Source of the DNA: Odoribacter sp. Z80
Lineage (GTDB): Bacteria > Bacteroidota > Bacteroidia > Bacteroidales > Marinifilaceae
NCBI RefSeq assembly: GCF_009935865.1
Contig: NZ_QWEL01000010.1
Location: 1-64,000, forward strand
Reading direction: 5' to 3'
Length of the DNA: 64,000 nucleotides
The notes beneath the pieces were generated by a model that did not search any database, was not told where the DNA came from, and worked only from the letters and a program-made list of their open reading frames with translations. The position numbers and the translations under genes were made by a program. Below, one piece after another: positions 8,374 through 17,151 of this stretch (position 1 is the stretch's first letter; every line of letters begins with the position of its first letter).

Positions 8374-8679
8374 TTACGCCGGTCTCAATTCTACAACCAG
8401 CCCCATTGCTGATGCAATCTTATACAAAGTAGCCACGCTGGGGACAACCAAACCGCGCTCAACCCTTGAAATATACCCCTTGTCTACACCGATACGTTTT
8501 GCAAGTTCCGCCTGTGTCAGCTTTGCATTCTTGCGTGCTTCAAGCAGAATAGCGGCATTGTATTCTTCCCATGCCTTTTCTCGGTTACGTTCTCTTTCGG
8601 GAGTGCCTTCTTTGCCCAATACTTCATCGAGCATGGCGCTCACATCGTAAATATCCTTACTGATTTCCTTTAGTTGCAT
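8374..8679 (-). CDS. higA: HigA-type antitoxin, HTH-XRE regulator
   Basis: 101 residues. The C-terminal half is a Cro/C1-type helix-turn-helix (about 45-98: ARKNAKLTQAELAKRIGVDKGYISRVERG, then SVATLYKIASAMGL). The N-terminal part (about 1-40) is acidic and helical and probably contacts the toxin. The gene overlaps the upstream toxin gene by 23 bases, giving the toxin-first order typical of higBA. Antitoxins of this kind bind and neutralise the toxin and repress their own promoter; the palindrome at 8932-8957 is the expected operator. RelBE-like naming is also possible. Confidence 0.8.
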   Translation of the reverse strand: MQLKEISKDIYDVSAMLDEVLGKEGTPERERNREKAWEEYNAAILLEARKNAKLTQAELAKRIGVDKGYISRVERGLVVPSVATLYKIASAMGLVVELRPA

Positions 8680-8917
8680 AATATTCCTCCTTTAATTTCA
8701 GTGCTTTGGTTATCATAAAAAATATGCGAAATTCATTATTTTTATATGTAATTCTAAATTCGTACAATCCATCCCGTATGTACTTTGTGTAATGCCTCGG
8801 TACTTTCTCCTCTTGTGTCAACATATCTAATGAGTTCAATATTTTAAAAACTTCTTGTTCAGATAGTTTCTTAAGAAACTCATTGAAATAATTCCTATAT
8901 GCTATAATTTTTTTCAT
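8657..8917 (-). CDS. higB: HigB/RelE-family mRNA interferase toxin
   Basis: 86 residues. The sequence has the RelE/HigB fold pattern: an N-terminal helix pair (YFNEFLKKLSEQEVFKILNSLDML), a linker with the phrase VPRHYTKYIRDGLYEFRI, and strands ending EFRIFFMI and LKEEYYATKG. Toxins of the family cut mRNA, usually on the ribosome, when the antitoxin is lost. Candidate catalytic residues are Arg and Tyr in the middle strands and Lys near the end. Translation of higA probably depends on this gene because of the 23-base overlap. Confidence 0.75.
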   Translation of the reverse strand: MKKIIAYRNYFNEFLKKLSEQEVFKILNSLDMLTQEEKVPRHYTKYIRDGLYEFRITYKNNEFRIFFMITKALKLKEEYYATKGNQ

Positions 8918-8931
8918 GATGTAAATATACT

Positions 8932-8957
8932 AATAGTTGTATTATGATACAACTATT
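8932..8957. promoter_or_regulatory. Perfect 11-bp inverted repeat, likely HigA operator
   Basis: AATAGTTGTAT (8932-8942) and ATACAACTATT (8947-8957) are exact complements separated by four bases. The centre is 27 bases upstream of the higB start codon on the minus strand, the right place for autoregulation by the helix-turn-helix antitoxin. No other perfect palindrome of this size was seen nearby. Confidence 0.75.
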
Positions 8958-9083
8958 GAGGAGGATATTTCTTTATCCGATAACTTTTTCCCATTTCCCA
9001 ATGGCAGAGTTACACTTTTTCCACCTTCCCGTGTCTACTTTTTCGGTAGCAACACAACAGTAGCAACAGGGAGGATAAAATGT

Positions 9084-9533
9084 TTACCGTTTCATAGCCC
9101 GGTCCATGTCTTTTTTGGCATCTTTCAGTTTGAGGGATTCCCGTTTGTCATATTCTTTTTTTCCTTTGGCCAAGGCAATGCGCATTTTGGCGAATCCTTT
9201 TTCGTTCAGAAATACTTTGTAGGCGATAATCGTGAGTCCGGATTCCTTTACTTTGCGCTCTAATTTTACCAATTCTTTGTGCGTCAGCAGCAGTTTCCGC
9301 TCTCTTTTTTCCTCGTGGTTGTAGTAGGTGCCGAGTTTGTATTCGGAAATATTCATTCCCTTTATCCACAGTTCTCCCCGGTGGAAATAGCAATAGGAGT
9401 CGACCAGGCTGGCTTTGCCTGCCCGGATGGATTTTATTTCTGTCCCGGTAAGGACTATTCCGGCCGTGTATTCCTCTATAAACTCATAGTCGAAAGAGGC
9501 CCTTTTATTTCGGATGTTTATTTCGTTTGACAT
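9084..9533 (-). CDS. smpB: SmpB, tmRNA-binding protein
   Basis: 149 residues, the normal family length. It contains the conserved phrases [34 protein letters not shown] and [20 protein letters not shown], and a Lys/Arg-rich tail ending DMDRAMKR that becomes helical in the ribosome. SmpB delivers tmRNA to stalled ribosomes during trans-translation. The tmRNA gene itself is not in this window as far as can be seen. The gene lies 17 bases downstream of the Yip1-like gene on the same strand, so the two may be co-transcribed. Confidence 0.95.
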   Translation of the reverse strand: MSNEINIRNKRASFDYEFIEEYTAGIVLTGTEIKSIRAGKASLVDSYCYFHRGELWIKGMNISEYKLGTYYNHEEKRERKLLLTHKELVKLERKVKESGLTIIAYKVFLNEKGFAKMRIALAKGKKEYDKRESLKLKDAKKDMDRAMKR

Positions 9534-9550
9534 GGTTGGTGAGATAAGAT

Positions 9551-10126
9551 TTAGATATTAATCGCAGAAATCCGGAATACGATCATGAGTATCTGGGTCA
9601 GTATGGTCGGAATGAATACTGTAGACAATCCGGTGATAACAAGTATGTTGTTTTTATGATTCGCCGGGAGTTCGTGTAATTGTCCGATTCCTGTATATAG
9701 CGTTTTGAGGAATATGAAACTGAATAAAATAAATATCTGTCCGATAAAAGTATTTCCAATGGCACTGCCGATACTATGGAAGAGGATGTAGACGGTGTAG
9801 CTGTACACTGTCAGGTTCATGGCCTCGTAAGTCCGGTAATTCAGTTTTTTGCAAAGGTATTCGCGGGTGATGAGGTAGGTGAACCATGCTCCGCTGGTGC
9901 CGGAAATCAGGTTGATTATTCCTGTGCCTAAGGCTTGTAAAGGGCTGTAGTGTATCAGACCAAGTAGAAATACGATGGCGGACAGACCGATTGTGACAGG
10001 AAACAAATAGGAATGAAATACCTCTCTGAAAGTGAAATTTTCTTTCAGTGCTTCGGGCCAGACAAGAGCGGGGTGGGTAAGCATCTGTCTTGTCCGGAGA
10101 TATATGTGTTTGTAATTTATTTTCAT
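9551..10126 (-). CDS. Yip1-like integral membrane protein
   Basis: 191 residues with a short soluble start (about 1-35, [20 protein letters not shown]) followed by five hydrophobic segments at about 40-62, 68-90, 103-125, 128-147 and 165-187. This layout and the opening motif fit the Yip1 domain family found in Bacteroidota, whose function there is not established. It is the first gene of a likely minus-strand pair with smpB and is divergent from the cell-division cluster. Confidence 0.65.
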   Translation of the reverse strand: MKINYKHIYLRTRQMLTHPALVWPEALKENFTFREVFHSYLFPVTIGLSAIVFLLGLIHYSPLQALGTGIINLISGTSGAWFTYLITREYLCKKLNYRTYEAMNLTVYSYTVYILFHSIGSAIGNTFIGQIFILFSFIFLKTLYTGIGQLHELPANHKNNILVITGLSTVFIPTILTQILMIVFRISAINI

Positions 10127-10472
10127 GGGTGTACAAAATTATGCTTTTTTTTCTGATTTCGGTGTGTTTCTGTTATTTTCTGACTTTACCCGGATTATGG
10201 GAATGAATATCCTTCTTTTAGCAAGGAAAAACACCTGTTTCATCATGAGAAAATGTGTATATTCGCAGACATTAACTTATTTTACAGGATAATGATGAAT
10301 TATTTTTACTTTTCGTTTTGCCCCCCCCCCTATACATGACGGAAGCCTTAGGGAGGCGTCTTTAAGTTAAATTTGTAGTTTTTTTATAAAAAAGTGGAAC
10401 AAAGTGGTTTAAAGTGGGAAATAATTTTTTAATTTTACCTCATCATTTGTAAGGGGAATTGTAAAAATTGAT
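10127..10472. other. Intergenic region between Yip1-like gene and mraZ
   Basis: 346 bases without a convincing gene. The region is A/T-rich, carries a run of ten C at 10321-10330, and holds the mraZ promoter and operator described separately. It must also contain the promoter for the minus-strand pair, for which no clear pair of boxes was found. Confidence 0.7.
10368..10420 (+). promoter_or_regulatory. mraZ promoter box and three MraZ-type operator repeats
   Basis: TAAATTTG at 10368-10375 fits the Bacteroidota -7 consensus TAnnTTTG, although no clear -33 TTTG was found. Just downstream, AAAGTGGnnn occurs three times with exact 10-base spacing (10391-10420: GTGGAAC, GTGGTTT, GTGGGAA). MraZ is known to bind closely spaced GTGGG-like repeats ahead of its own gene, so this is the likely autorepression site for the whole dcw cluster. 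All sites face the same side of the helix. Confidence 0.7.
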
Positions 10473-10919
10473 ATGGCCTCATTTATAGGAGATTATACAT
10501 GCAAGGCGGATGCGAAATGCCGGGTAGTTGTACCTGCTCTTTTTCGGAGAGGAATGGCTGTTTCCGGACAATCGCTTTTTGTGTTGCGTAAAAATATCTT
10601 CGAGAAATGTCTGGATTTATATCCTTTGGTGGAATGGGAGAAAATGTTGGCGGATATTAAGGCCAAGCTGAATCTGTTCAATGCCCGCCATGTAGCTTTT
10701 TTCAGGGAGTTTTGCCGGGGAACGCAGGAGGTTGAATTGGATGCGAACGGGCGGATTCTGTTGCCCCGGCGGTTGTTGGAAGAAATTGGTGTTGATAAAG
10801 ACCTGGTGATGGCCGGACAGGATGATATGATTCAGATATGGAGTGTGGATGCTTATGCAGGAGTGGTGATGGCGCCGGAGGAACTTGGGGCGTTGGCGGA
10901 AGAAATATTTAAGGAATAA
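10473..10919 (+). CDS. mraZ: MraZ, dcw cluster transcriptional regulator
   Basis: 148 residues with two SpoVT/AbrB-like halves, each with the characteristic pattern (GDYTCKADAKCRVVVPALFRR near residue 5 and EVELDANGRILLPRRLLEEIG near 87). MraZ forms a ring-shaped oligomer that binds DNA and represses the division and cell-wall cluster. It is the first gene of the plus-strand dcw operon, 17 bases before rsmH, and its own binding repeats lie upstream at 10391-10420. The first half has lost the usual DxKGR (here DAKCR), while the second keeps DANGR. Confidence 0.93.
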   Translation: MASFIGDYTCKADAKCRVVVPALFRRGMAVSGQSLFVLRKNIFEKCLDLYPLVEWEKMLADIKAKLNLFNARHVAFFREFCRGTQEVELDANGRILLPRRLLEEIGVDKDLVMAGQDDMIQIWSVDAYAGVVMAPEELGALAEEIFKE

Positions 10920-10936
10920 TTTTGTAATAGTTCAGG

Positions 10937-11845
10937 ATGATGTCGGAATATCATGTACCGGTATTGTTAAATGAGTCGGTTGACGGGTTGGAGATTAAGC
11001 CGGGAGGGGTATATCTGGATCTGACTTTTGGCGGAGGGGGACATTCCAGGGAAATTTTGAGGCGGATGGATGCGGATGGGGTGTTGTTGGGTTTTGATCA
11101 GGATGAGGATGCGTTAGCAAATGTGCCGGAGGATGGGCGCTTTATTTTTGTGAATCATAATTTTCGTTATTTGCGAAACTTTGTCCGGTATTACGGATAT
11201 GAGGAAGTGGATGGGATTCTGGCGGATTTGGGGGTTTCTTCGCATGAGTTTGATGAAGCAGGACGGGGATTCTCGTTTCGTTTTGAGTCGGAGTTGGATA
11301 TGCGGATGAACAGGAGGAACAGGTTGACTGCGGCAGATGTGCTGAATACTTATGATTTGGGGAGCTTGTCTGTTTTGTTCAGGAATTATGGGGAGGTTGA
11401 GAATGCCCGTCGTTTGGCTGAGTGTGTGGAGAGGGCACGTCAGGTGGCTCCGTTGGTGACTTCGGGGGATTTTTACCGGGCGATAGAGCCTTGTATTCCG
11501 AAGATGAAGGAAAAGAAATACCTGGCGAAAGTATACCAAGCGTTGCGTATAGAGGTGAACGGGGAATTGGAGGTGTTGAAGGAAATGATGGAGCAGGCTA
11601 TGGAGGTATTGAAGCCGGGTGGGCGTTTGGTTGTTATTACCTATCATTCCCTGGAAGACAGGATTGTGAAAAATTATCTGAAAACGGGAAATATGGAGGG
11701 GTGTGTAAAGCAGGATTTGCTTTACGGACAGGTGGAGCATAATTTTGAATCGGTTAATCGTAAGGTGATTGTGCCTTCGCCGGAAGAGATAGAACGGAAT
11801 CCGCGGGCAAGGAGTGCCAAACTTCGGATTGCCCGGAAAAAATAG
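10937..11845 (+). CDS. rsmH: RsmH, 16S rRNA (cytosine-1402-N4)-methyltransferase
   Basis: 302 residues. The SAM-binding signature GVYLDLTFGGGGHSREIL lies near residue 27, and ILADLGVSSHEFDEAGRGFSF follows near 95, both diagnostic for RsmH (MraW). The enzyme methylates N4 of C1402 in the ribosomal decoding centre. Position between mraZ and ftsL is the standard order. Two adjacent ATG codons (10937, 10940) leave the start uncertain by one residue. The next ATG (ftsL) lies 17 bases after the stop. Confidence 0.95.
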   Translation: MMSEYHVPVLLNESVDGLEIKPGGVYLDLTFGGGGHSREILRRMDADGVLLGFDQDEDALANVPEDGRFIFVNHNFRYLRNFVRYYGYEEVDGILADLGVSSHEFDEAGRGFSFRFESELDMRMNRRNRLTAADVLNTYDLGSLSVLFRNYGEVENARRLAECVERARQVAPLVTSGDFYRAIEPCIPKMKEKKYLAKVYQALRIEVNGELEVLKEMMEQAMEVLKPGGRLVVITYHSLEDRIVKNYLKTGNMEGCVKQDLLYGQVEHNFESVNRKVIVPSPEEIERNPRARSAKLRIARKK

Positions 11846-11861
11846 AAATATCGTTTTGTAT

Positions 11862-12236
11862 ATGGAACAGGACGGGACAACAGAATCAACAGCTCGGGAG
11901 GCGGGGCGCGGGATGCCGCCCAAAGCGGCGCCTTCCGTGAAAAGTGTGTTGGAAGGAAGCTTGATAGCGGAGAAGTTGCGGAATAATATCCGGTATGTGT
12001 TGTTTGTTACTTGTCTGGGAATATGGTATATTTCGAATGGGTATTCTACGGAGAGACTGCACCGGGAGAGGGTGAGCCTGGAGAAAGAGGTAACGGATTA
12101 CCGCTTTGAATCTATTACGGCTGCGGCGGATCTGATGTTTATGCGAAAACAGTCGGAGGTGATAAAACGAATAAAAAAGGAAGGACTGACTTTGGAAGAA
12201 AGTAAAGAACCACCGGTAAAATTATATAAGGATTAA
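11862..12236 (+). CDS. ftsL: FtsL-like cell division protein
   Basis: 124 residues from ATG 11862; the frame is open upstream, but an earlier start would overlap rsmH. It has a basic, Pro-rich cytoplasmic segment (about 1-40), one membrane helix (about 45-62, NNIRYVLFVTCLGIWYISNG) and a short coiled-coil periplasmic part (LHRERVSLEKEVTDYRFES). This is the bitopic layout of FtsL, which joins FtsQ and DivIC to activate the septal synthase FtsW/FtsI. Sequence identity within the family is low, so the name rests on layout and gene order. One base separates its stop from ftsI. Confidence 0.85.
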   Translation: MEQDGTTESTAREAGRGMPPKAAPSVKSVLEGSLIAEKLRNNIRYVLFVTCLGIWYISNGYSTERLHRERVSLEKEVTDYRFESITAAADLMFMRKQSEVIKRIKKEGLTLEESKEPPVKLYKD

Positions 12237-12237
12237 G

Positions 12238-14346
12238 ATGGCGATTAAAGATGACATAACATGGCGGACTATCATTGTATATGGGGTAATCCTATTGTTC
12301 GGTTGTCTGATTCTGGTAAAAGCGGTGGTGGTCATGACGGTAGAGGGGGAGAAATGGAGAAAGAAAGCTTCTGCCAATGTTCCTGTACGGCCGGTGAGGA
12401 TTGCTCCGAACCGGGGAGATATCTGGGCTACAGACGGACGTATTCTGGCCACTTCGGTTCCTTTTTATGAGTTGAGGTTTGATCCGGTAGCCGTTGACAA
12501 GAAGGTCTTTCAGGAAAAAGTGGATAGTTTGGCTTATTGTTTGTCCGCTTTTTTTAAAGATGCCAGTAAAGAATCTTACCGGAATAAATTGGTGCGGGCC
12601 CGGAGTGGAAAGCATCCCAATCGTTATCTCCTGATTAACCACCGTAAGGTAAACTATACGGAATTGAAGCAAATCCGTAAATTTCCCATTTTCCGGTTGG
12701 GGAAAAACAAAGGTGGTTTTCAATCTATTGTCATTAACAAGCGGTTGCAGCCTCATGTCAACCTGGCCGGGCGTACTATCGGATATCTGAATGAATCGCA
12801 GGATGGAACGGCAGAAGGAAGGGTTGGGCTGGAGGCGGCTTTTGAAAATCAGTTGAAGGGAGAATATGGAGAAGGTATGCGGCGAATGCTTTCGGGTACC
12901 TGGATGGTGTTAACCCAACGGGAACCGGTGGACGGGCATGATGTGGTGACGACGATTGATGTCGATTACCAGGATATTGTACAGCATGCTTTGAGAAATC
13001 AGCTGGAAAAGAGCAATGCGACGAATGGTTCGGCTATTTTGATGGAGGTCGGGACCGGGGATATCAAGGCAATAGCCAATTTGGCCCGTAATAAAGAGGG
13101 TGTGTATGTAGAAAATCAGAATTTTGCTATCAGCAATGCCGGAGAACCCGGGTCAGTGATGAAGGCGGCGACGATGATAGCTTTGCTGGAGGATGGTTGT
13201 GCTTCACCTTTTGATACGATTAATCTGGGGTCTACCGGGCGCTATAAATTTTATGACCGGTATTTGACCGAGTCGCACGAAGGGGGATTGGGAAAAGTGA
13301 CGGTAAAACAGATTATGGAAAAATCTTCCAATGGGATTGCTTGTCTGGTATTTGACCATTACAAGGAGCGGCCTGAAAAGTTTGTCAATCGCTGGTATGC
13401 TATGGGATTGGATAAGAAAACAGGCATTTGTTTGCCGGGCGAGGCGGCTCCTTATATTAAGTACCCGAAGGAAAAAGGGTGGAGTGGAATCAGTTTGCCC
13501 TGGATGAGTATTGGTTATGAGTTGAAGCTGACTCCTTTGCAGATTCTGACTTTTTATAATGCCATAGCAAATGACGGACAACGTATGCGCCCGCGTTTGG
13601 TCAAAGAAATCCGGAATCGTGGGGAGGTTATTCAGACTTATGGTACGGAAGAAGTGGGGGACCGTATTTGCAGCCGGAAAACCCTGAATGAGGTTCGGGA
13701 CATGTTGGAGGGAGTGGTACAGAACGGTACGGCCCGCAATATTTATACGACGAAATACAGGATTGCCGGTAAGACGGGTACAGCCCGCCTGGCTCTTGGG
13801 TCTGCCGGATATGGTGGCGGACGTTACCGGGCCAGTTTTGTGGGTTATTTCCCGGCTGATAAACCGCTTTACTCTTGTATTGTGGTGATTGATAACCCTT
13901 CCAATGGATATTATGCCACTACGGTGTCTGCTCCGGTGTTCCGGGAGATTGCCGATAAAGTGTATTCTATGGCTTATGTTCAGTATGGAGAGCAGAAATA
14001 TGAGATGGATAAATCTTTGCCGGTATGTAAGAACGGGTTGAAAAAAGATTTCCTGACTATTTTTGATGAACTGAATATGCAGGTAAACGGACGTCAGGAG
14101 GTCCGGGAGGCAGACTGGGTGATTACCGCCAGTGCCGAAGCGGAGAATGTCGTGTTGAAACCCCGGCGTATAAATTATACTTCGGTGCCGAATGTGAAGG
14201 GTATGGGTTTAAGGGATGCTTTGTATGTATTGGAGAATTCAGGGCTGAAAGTCGGGGTCGTGGGTAACGGTATGGTACAGAGACAGTCTTTGAGGGCCGG
14301 AGATGAAGTGTCTAAGGGTTCTTTTATTCAAATAGAATTGAGATAA
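12238..14346 (+). CDS. ftsI: FtsI/PBP3-type septal transpeptidase with PASTA domain
   Basis: 702 residues. A single membrane helix lies near 13-32, followed by the class B pedestal and a transpeptidase domain. The catalytic motifs are all present: SVMK at 306-309 (active Ser306), SSN at 363-365 and KTGTA at 512-516. One PASTA domain closes the protein (about 650-702, starting VPNVKGMGLRDALYVLE). The enzyme cross-links new peptidoglycan at the septum in partnership with FtsW, encoded downstream. C-terminal PASTA modules are usual for the Bacteroidota protein. The start lies one base after the ftsL stop. Confidence 0.95.
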   Translation: MAIKDDITWRTIIVYGVILLFGCLILVKAVVVMTVEGEKWRKKASANVPVRPVRIAPNRGDIWATDGRILATSVPFYELRFDPVAVDKKVFQEKVDSLAYCLSAFFKDASKESYRNKLVRARSGKHPNRYLLINHRKVNYTELKQIRKFPIFRLGKNKGGFQSIVINKRLQPHVNLAGRTIGYLNESQDGTAEGRVGLEAAFENQLKGEYGEGMRRMLSGTWMVLTQREPVDGHDVVTTIDVDYQDIVQHALRNQLEKSNATNGSAILMEVGTGDIKAIANLARNKEGVYVENQNFAISNAGEPGSVMKAATMIALLEDGCASPFDTINLGSTGRYKFYDRYLTESHEGGLGKVTVKQIMEKSSNGIACLVFDHYKERPEKFVNRWYAMGLDKKTGICLPGEAAPYIKYPKEKGWSGISLPWMSIGYELKLTPLQILTFYNAIANDGQRMRPRLVKEIRNRGEVIQTYGTEEVGDRICSRKTLNEVRDMLEGVVQNGTARNIYTTKYRIAGKTGTARLALGSAGYGGGRYRASFVGYFPADKPLYSCIVVIDNPSNGYYATTVSAPVFREIADKVYSMAYVQYGEQKYEMDKSLPVCKNGLKKDFLTIFDELNMQVNGRQEVREADWVITASAEAENVVLKPRRINYTSVPNVKGMGLRDALYVLENSGLKVGVVGNGMVQRQSLRAGDEVSKGSFIQIELR

Positions 14347-14382
14347 AACATAATATAATTCTGTCAGGAGTTACTTGAGATT

Positions 14383-15849
14383 ATGAAAACATTAAAGGAA
14401 TTATTGGTTGGTGTCAGTCTCCAGCGGGTGGTCGGTTCTCTGGAGGTGGAAGTGAATGCGCTGCATTTTGATTCCCGGAAGGTTCAACCGGGGGATTTGT
14501 TTATTGCCCAGCGTGGGGTGAGTGTAGACGGGCATGAGTATATACCCAGAGCGGTGGCTGCCGGGGCTAAAGTGGTCGTGTGCGAAACCCTTTCCGGGGA
14601 AGTAGGGGAGGATGTTACTTATGTGGTGGTTGGGGATTCTTCAGAGGCGTTGGGGATAATGGCTTCTAATTATTATGACAGGCCTTCCTGTCGGTTAAAG
14701 TTGGTGGGAGTGACCGGTACGAATGGAAAGACGACAACGGCTACTTTGTTGTATGAATTGGCCCGGCTGGCCGGTTGTAAGGCCGGTTTGCTTTCTACGG
14801 TGTGTAATTATATCGGAGAGGAAAAGATTCCGGCAACCCATACAACGCCGGATGCTTTGGCTATAAATGAATATATGGCCCGCATGGTGGAGTGTGGATG
14901 TGAATATTGTTTTATGGAAGTCAGTTCCCATGCGATTCATCAGAAGAGAATTGCCGGTTTGGACTTTGACGGGGCTATCTTTTCCAATATCACTCACGAC
15001 CATTTGGATTATCATAAGACTTTTAAAGCTTATATTGAAGCCAAAAAGGCTTTTTTTGACGGTTTGCCGGAGCATGCTTTTGCATTGACCAATGCAGACG
15101 ATAAAAATGGTTTGGTGATGTTGCAGAATACAATTGCCCGTAAATATACTTATTCTTGTAAGACAATGGCTGATTTTCGGGCCAGGGTGGTAGAGAAACG
15201 GTTGGACGGGACTTTGTTGAAATTGGATGGAGAGGAGGTATGGACTAAATTTACAGGTGATTTCAATGCTTATAATTTGTTGGCAGTTTATGCTTCGGCA
15301 TGTCTGTTGGGATTTGCAAAGGACAAAGTATTGGAGTGGGTAAGCCTGTTGGTTCCGGTGGCCGGCCGTTTTGAAACGATGATTTCGCCTCAGGGGGTGA
15401 TGGCGGTCGTGGATTATGCTCACACTCCGGATGCTATTGAGAATGTGTTGGAAACAATCAGCGGTCTGAAAACCCGGGGGAATAAGGTCATTACGGTAGT
15501 AGGTGCCGGTGGAGACCGGGATAAGACCAAACGGCCGGAGATGGCGGATGCTGCCTGCCGTTACAGTGACCAGGTCGTTTTAACATCGGATAATCCCCGT
15601 AGCGAAGAGCCGGAAGATATTATCCGGGATATGCAGGCAGGAGTGAAGGCGGATTGCCGGGATAAGGTCTTGGTGATTCCCGACCGCAGACAAGCCATTG
15701 CGGAGGCGATTACTATGGCTTCAAAGGGGGATATTATATTGATTGCCGGAAAAGGGCATGAAAATTATCAGGAAATCAAGGGAGTAAAATATCACTTTGA
15801 TGATAAAGAAGAGGTTGGAAAAGTTTTTGCATCATTGAATAATCGTTAA
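14383..15849 (+). CDS. murE: MurE, UDP-MurNAc-L-Ala-D-Glu:meso-diaminopimelate ligase
   Basis: 488 residues, three Mur-ligase domains. The ATP loop [11 protein letters not shown] is at 109-119. DNPR at 403-406 is the signature for meso-diaminopimelate as the third amino acid, so the peptidoglycan of this organism is of the mDAP type. ADP-forming addition occurs in the cytoplasm. The gene follows ftsI after 36 bases and precedes mraY by 10. The usual Bacteroidota cluster lacks murF, and none is seen here. Confidence 0.96.
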   Translation: MKTLKELLVGVSLQRVVGSLEVEVNALHFDSRKVQPGDLFIAQRGVSVDGHEYIPRAVAAGAKVVVCETLSGEVGEDVTYVVVGDSSEALGIMASNYYDRPSCRLKLVGVTGTNGKTTTATLLYELARLAGCKAGLLSTVCNYIGEEKIPATHTTPDALAINEYMARMVECGCEYCFMEVSSHAIHQKRIAGLDFDGAIFSNITHDHLDYHKTFKAYIEAKKAFFDGLPEHAFALTNADDKNGLVMLQNTIARKYTYSCKTMADFRARVVEKRLDGTLLKLDGEEVWTKFTGDFNAYNLLAVYASACLLGFAKDKVLEWVSLLVPVAGRFETMISPQGVMAVVDYAHTPDAIENVLETISGLKTRGNKVITVVGAGGDRDKTKRPEMADAACRYSDQVVLTSDNPRSEEPEDIIRDMQAGVKADCRDKVLVIPDRRQAIAEAITMASKGDIILIAGKGHENYQEIKGVKYHFDDKEEVGKVFASLNNR

Positions 15850-15859
15850 TCGGAGTTGT

Positions 15860-17113
15860 ATGTTGTATCATTTATTTCAATATCTGGAAGAGTTGAATTT
15901 CCCGGGAGCGGGAATGTTCCAGTACATTACTTTTCGTTCGGCCTGTGCTATCATCCTGTCATTGATTATAGCTACGGTAATAGGTAAAAAAGTCATTCGC
16001 TTGCTGCGCCGTCAGCAAATCGGGGAAGAAATCCGGGATTTGGGTTTGGCAGGGCAAATGGAAAAGAAAGGAACTCCGACTATGGGAGGGATAATTATCT
16101 TGCTGGCTATCTTGATTCCGGTGTTGTTGTTTGCACGGCTGGATAATGTTTATACCCAGTTGATGATTATTTCCACCGTGTGGTTGGGGTGCATCGGTTT
16201 TGCCGATGATTATATCAAGGTGTTCAGGAAACACAAAGAAGGACTGAAAGGACGCTTTAAGGTGATAGGACAGGTCGGGCTCGGATTGATTGTTGGCCTG
16301 ACTTTATACATGAGCGATGATGCGGTCATCCGGGAAAGGGTGATGCCCACGGAACAGGGTGGGGTTGTCACCAGTGTGGTGGATGAGGGATTTGTGCAGG
16401 CGGATGCTCAGAAAGTTTTGACCAAGGATGTGAAATCCACTAAAACGACTATTCCTTTTTTCAAGGATAATGAATTCGATTATGCCTGGTTTACTTCTTT
16501 TGCAGGGAAGTATGCCGATTTCTGGGGCTGGTTGTTGTTTGTGGTTGTGACTATTTTTATCATCACGGCGGTTTCCAACGGTGCGAATCTGACGGATGGC
16601 CTGGATGGTCTGGCGACGGGAACTTCTGCGATTATCGGAGCTACACTTGGTATTTTGGCGTATGTTTCCGGAAACATGGTGTATGCCGATTATCTGAATA
16701 TCATGTATATACCTCATTCCGGTGAGTTAGTGGTATTTATTTCGGCTTTTATCGGGGCTACGATTGGTTTCCTGTGGTATAATTCTTATCCGGCCCAGGT
16801 ATTTATGGGAGATACCGGTAGTCTGGCGTTGGGAGGTATTATAGCCGTATTTGCCATTATCATTCATAAAGAATTGTTGATACCTGCACTTTGCGGTGTT
16901 TTCCTGATGGAGAATTTATCGGTAGTCATGCAGGTGAGCTATTTTAAATATACAAAACGAAAATACGGTGAAGGCCGGAGAATTTTTCTGATGTCTCCTT
17001 TGCATCATCATTTTCAGAAGAAGGGAATACCGGAACCTAAGATTGTGACCCGTTTTTGGATTATCGGTATTATTCTGGCAGTGGTGACTATTGTGACCTT
17101 GAAAATAAGGTAG
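15860..17113 (+). CDS. mraY: MraY, phospho-MurNAc-pentapeptide translocase
   Basis: 417 residues with about ten membrane helices. Conserved cytoplasmic loops are seen: [14 protein letters not shown] near 70, [17 protein letters not shown] near 114, [12 protein letters not shown] near 245 and [12 protein letters not shown] near 376. The enzyme moves phospho-MurNAc-pentapeptide to undecaprenyl phosphate to give lipid I. A loop of about 60 residues (about 155-215, MPTEQGG to [11 protein letters not shown]) is longer than in E. coli MraY (360 residues) and is typical of Bacteroidota. It ends with TAG. Confidence 0.96.
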   Translation: MLYHLFQYLEELNFPGAGMFQYITFRSACAIILSLIIATVIGKKVIRLLRRQQIGEEIRDLGLAGQMEKKGTPTMGGIIILLAILIPVLLFARLDNVYTQLMIISTVWLGCIGFADDYIKVFRKHKEGLKGRFKVIGQVGLGLIVGLTLYMSDDAVIRERVMPTEQGGVVTSVVDEGFVQADAQKVLTKDVKSTKTTIPFFKDNEFDYAWFTSFAGKYADFWGWLLFVVVTIFIITAVSNGANLTDGLDGLATGTSAIIGATLGILAYVSGNMVYADYLNIMYIPHSGELVVFISAFIGATIGFLWYNSYPAQVFMGDTGSLALGGIIAVFAIIIHKELLIPALCGVFLMENLSVVMQVSYFKYTKRKYGEGRRIFLMSPLHHHFQKKGIPEPKIVTRFWIIGIILAVVTIVTLKIR

Positions 17114-17151
17114 GATGCCGGTTGGTTTAGTTTCTGCTTAAAATAAAAGAT

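Noticed and set aside
8937-9263. Open frame on the plus strand opposite the end of smpB
   Set aside because: It overlaps smpB almost fully, has odd composition, and matches no family.
10134-10141. TAATTTTG on the minus strand as promoter of the Yip1-like gene
   Set aside because: It is only eight bases from the start codon with no -33 box, so it would imply a leaderless message; chance in A/T-rich DNA is more likely.
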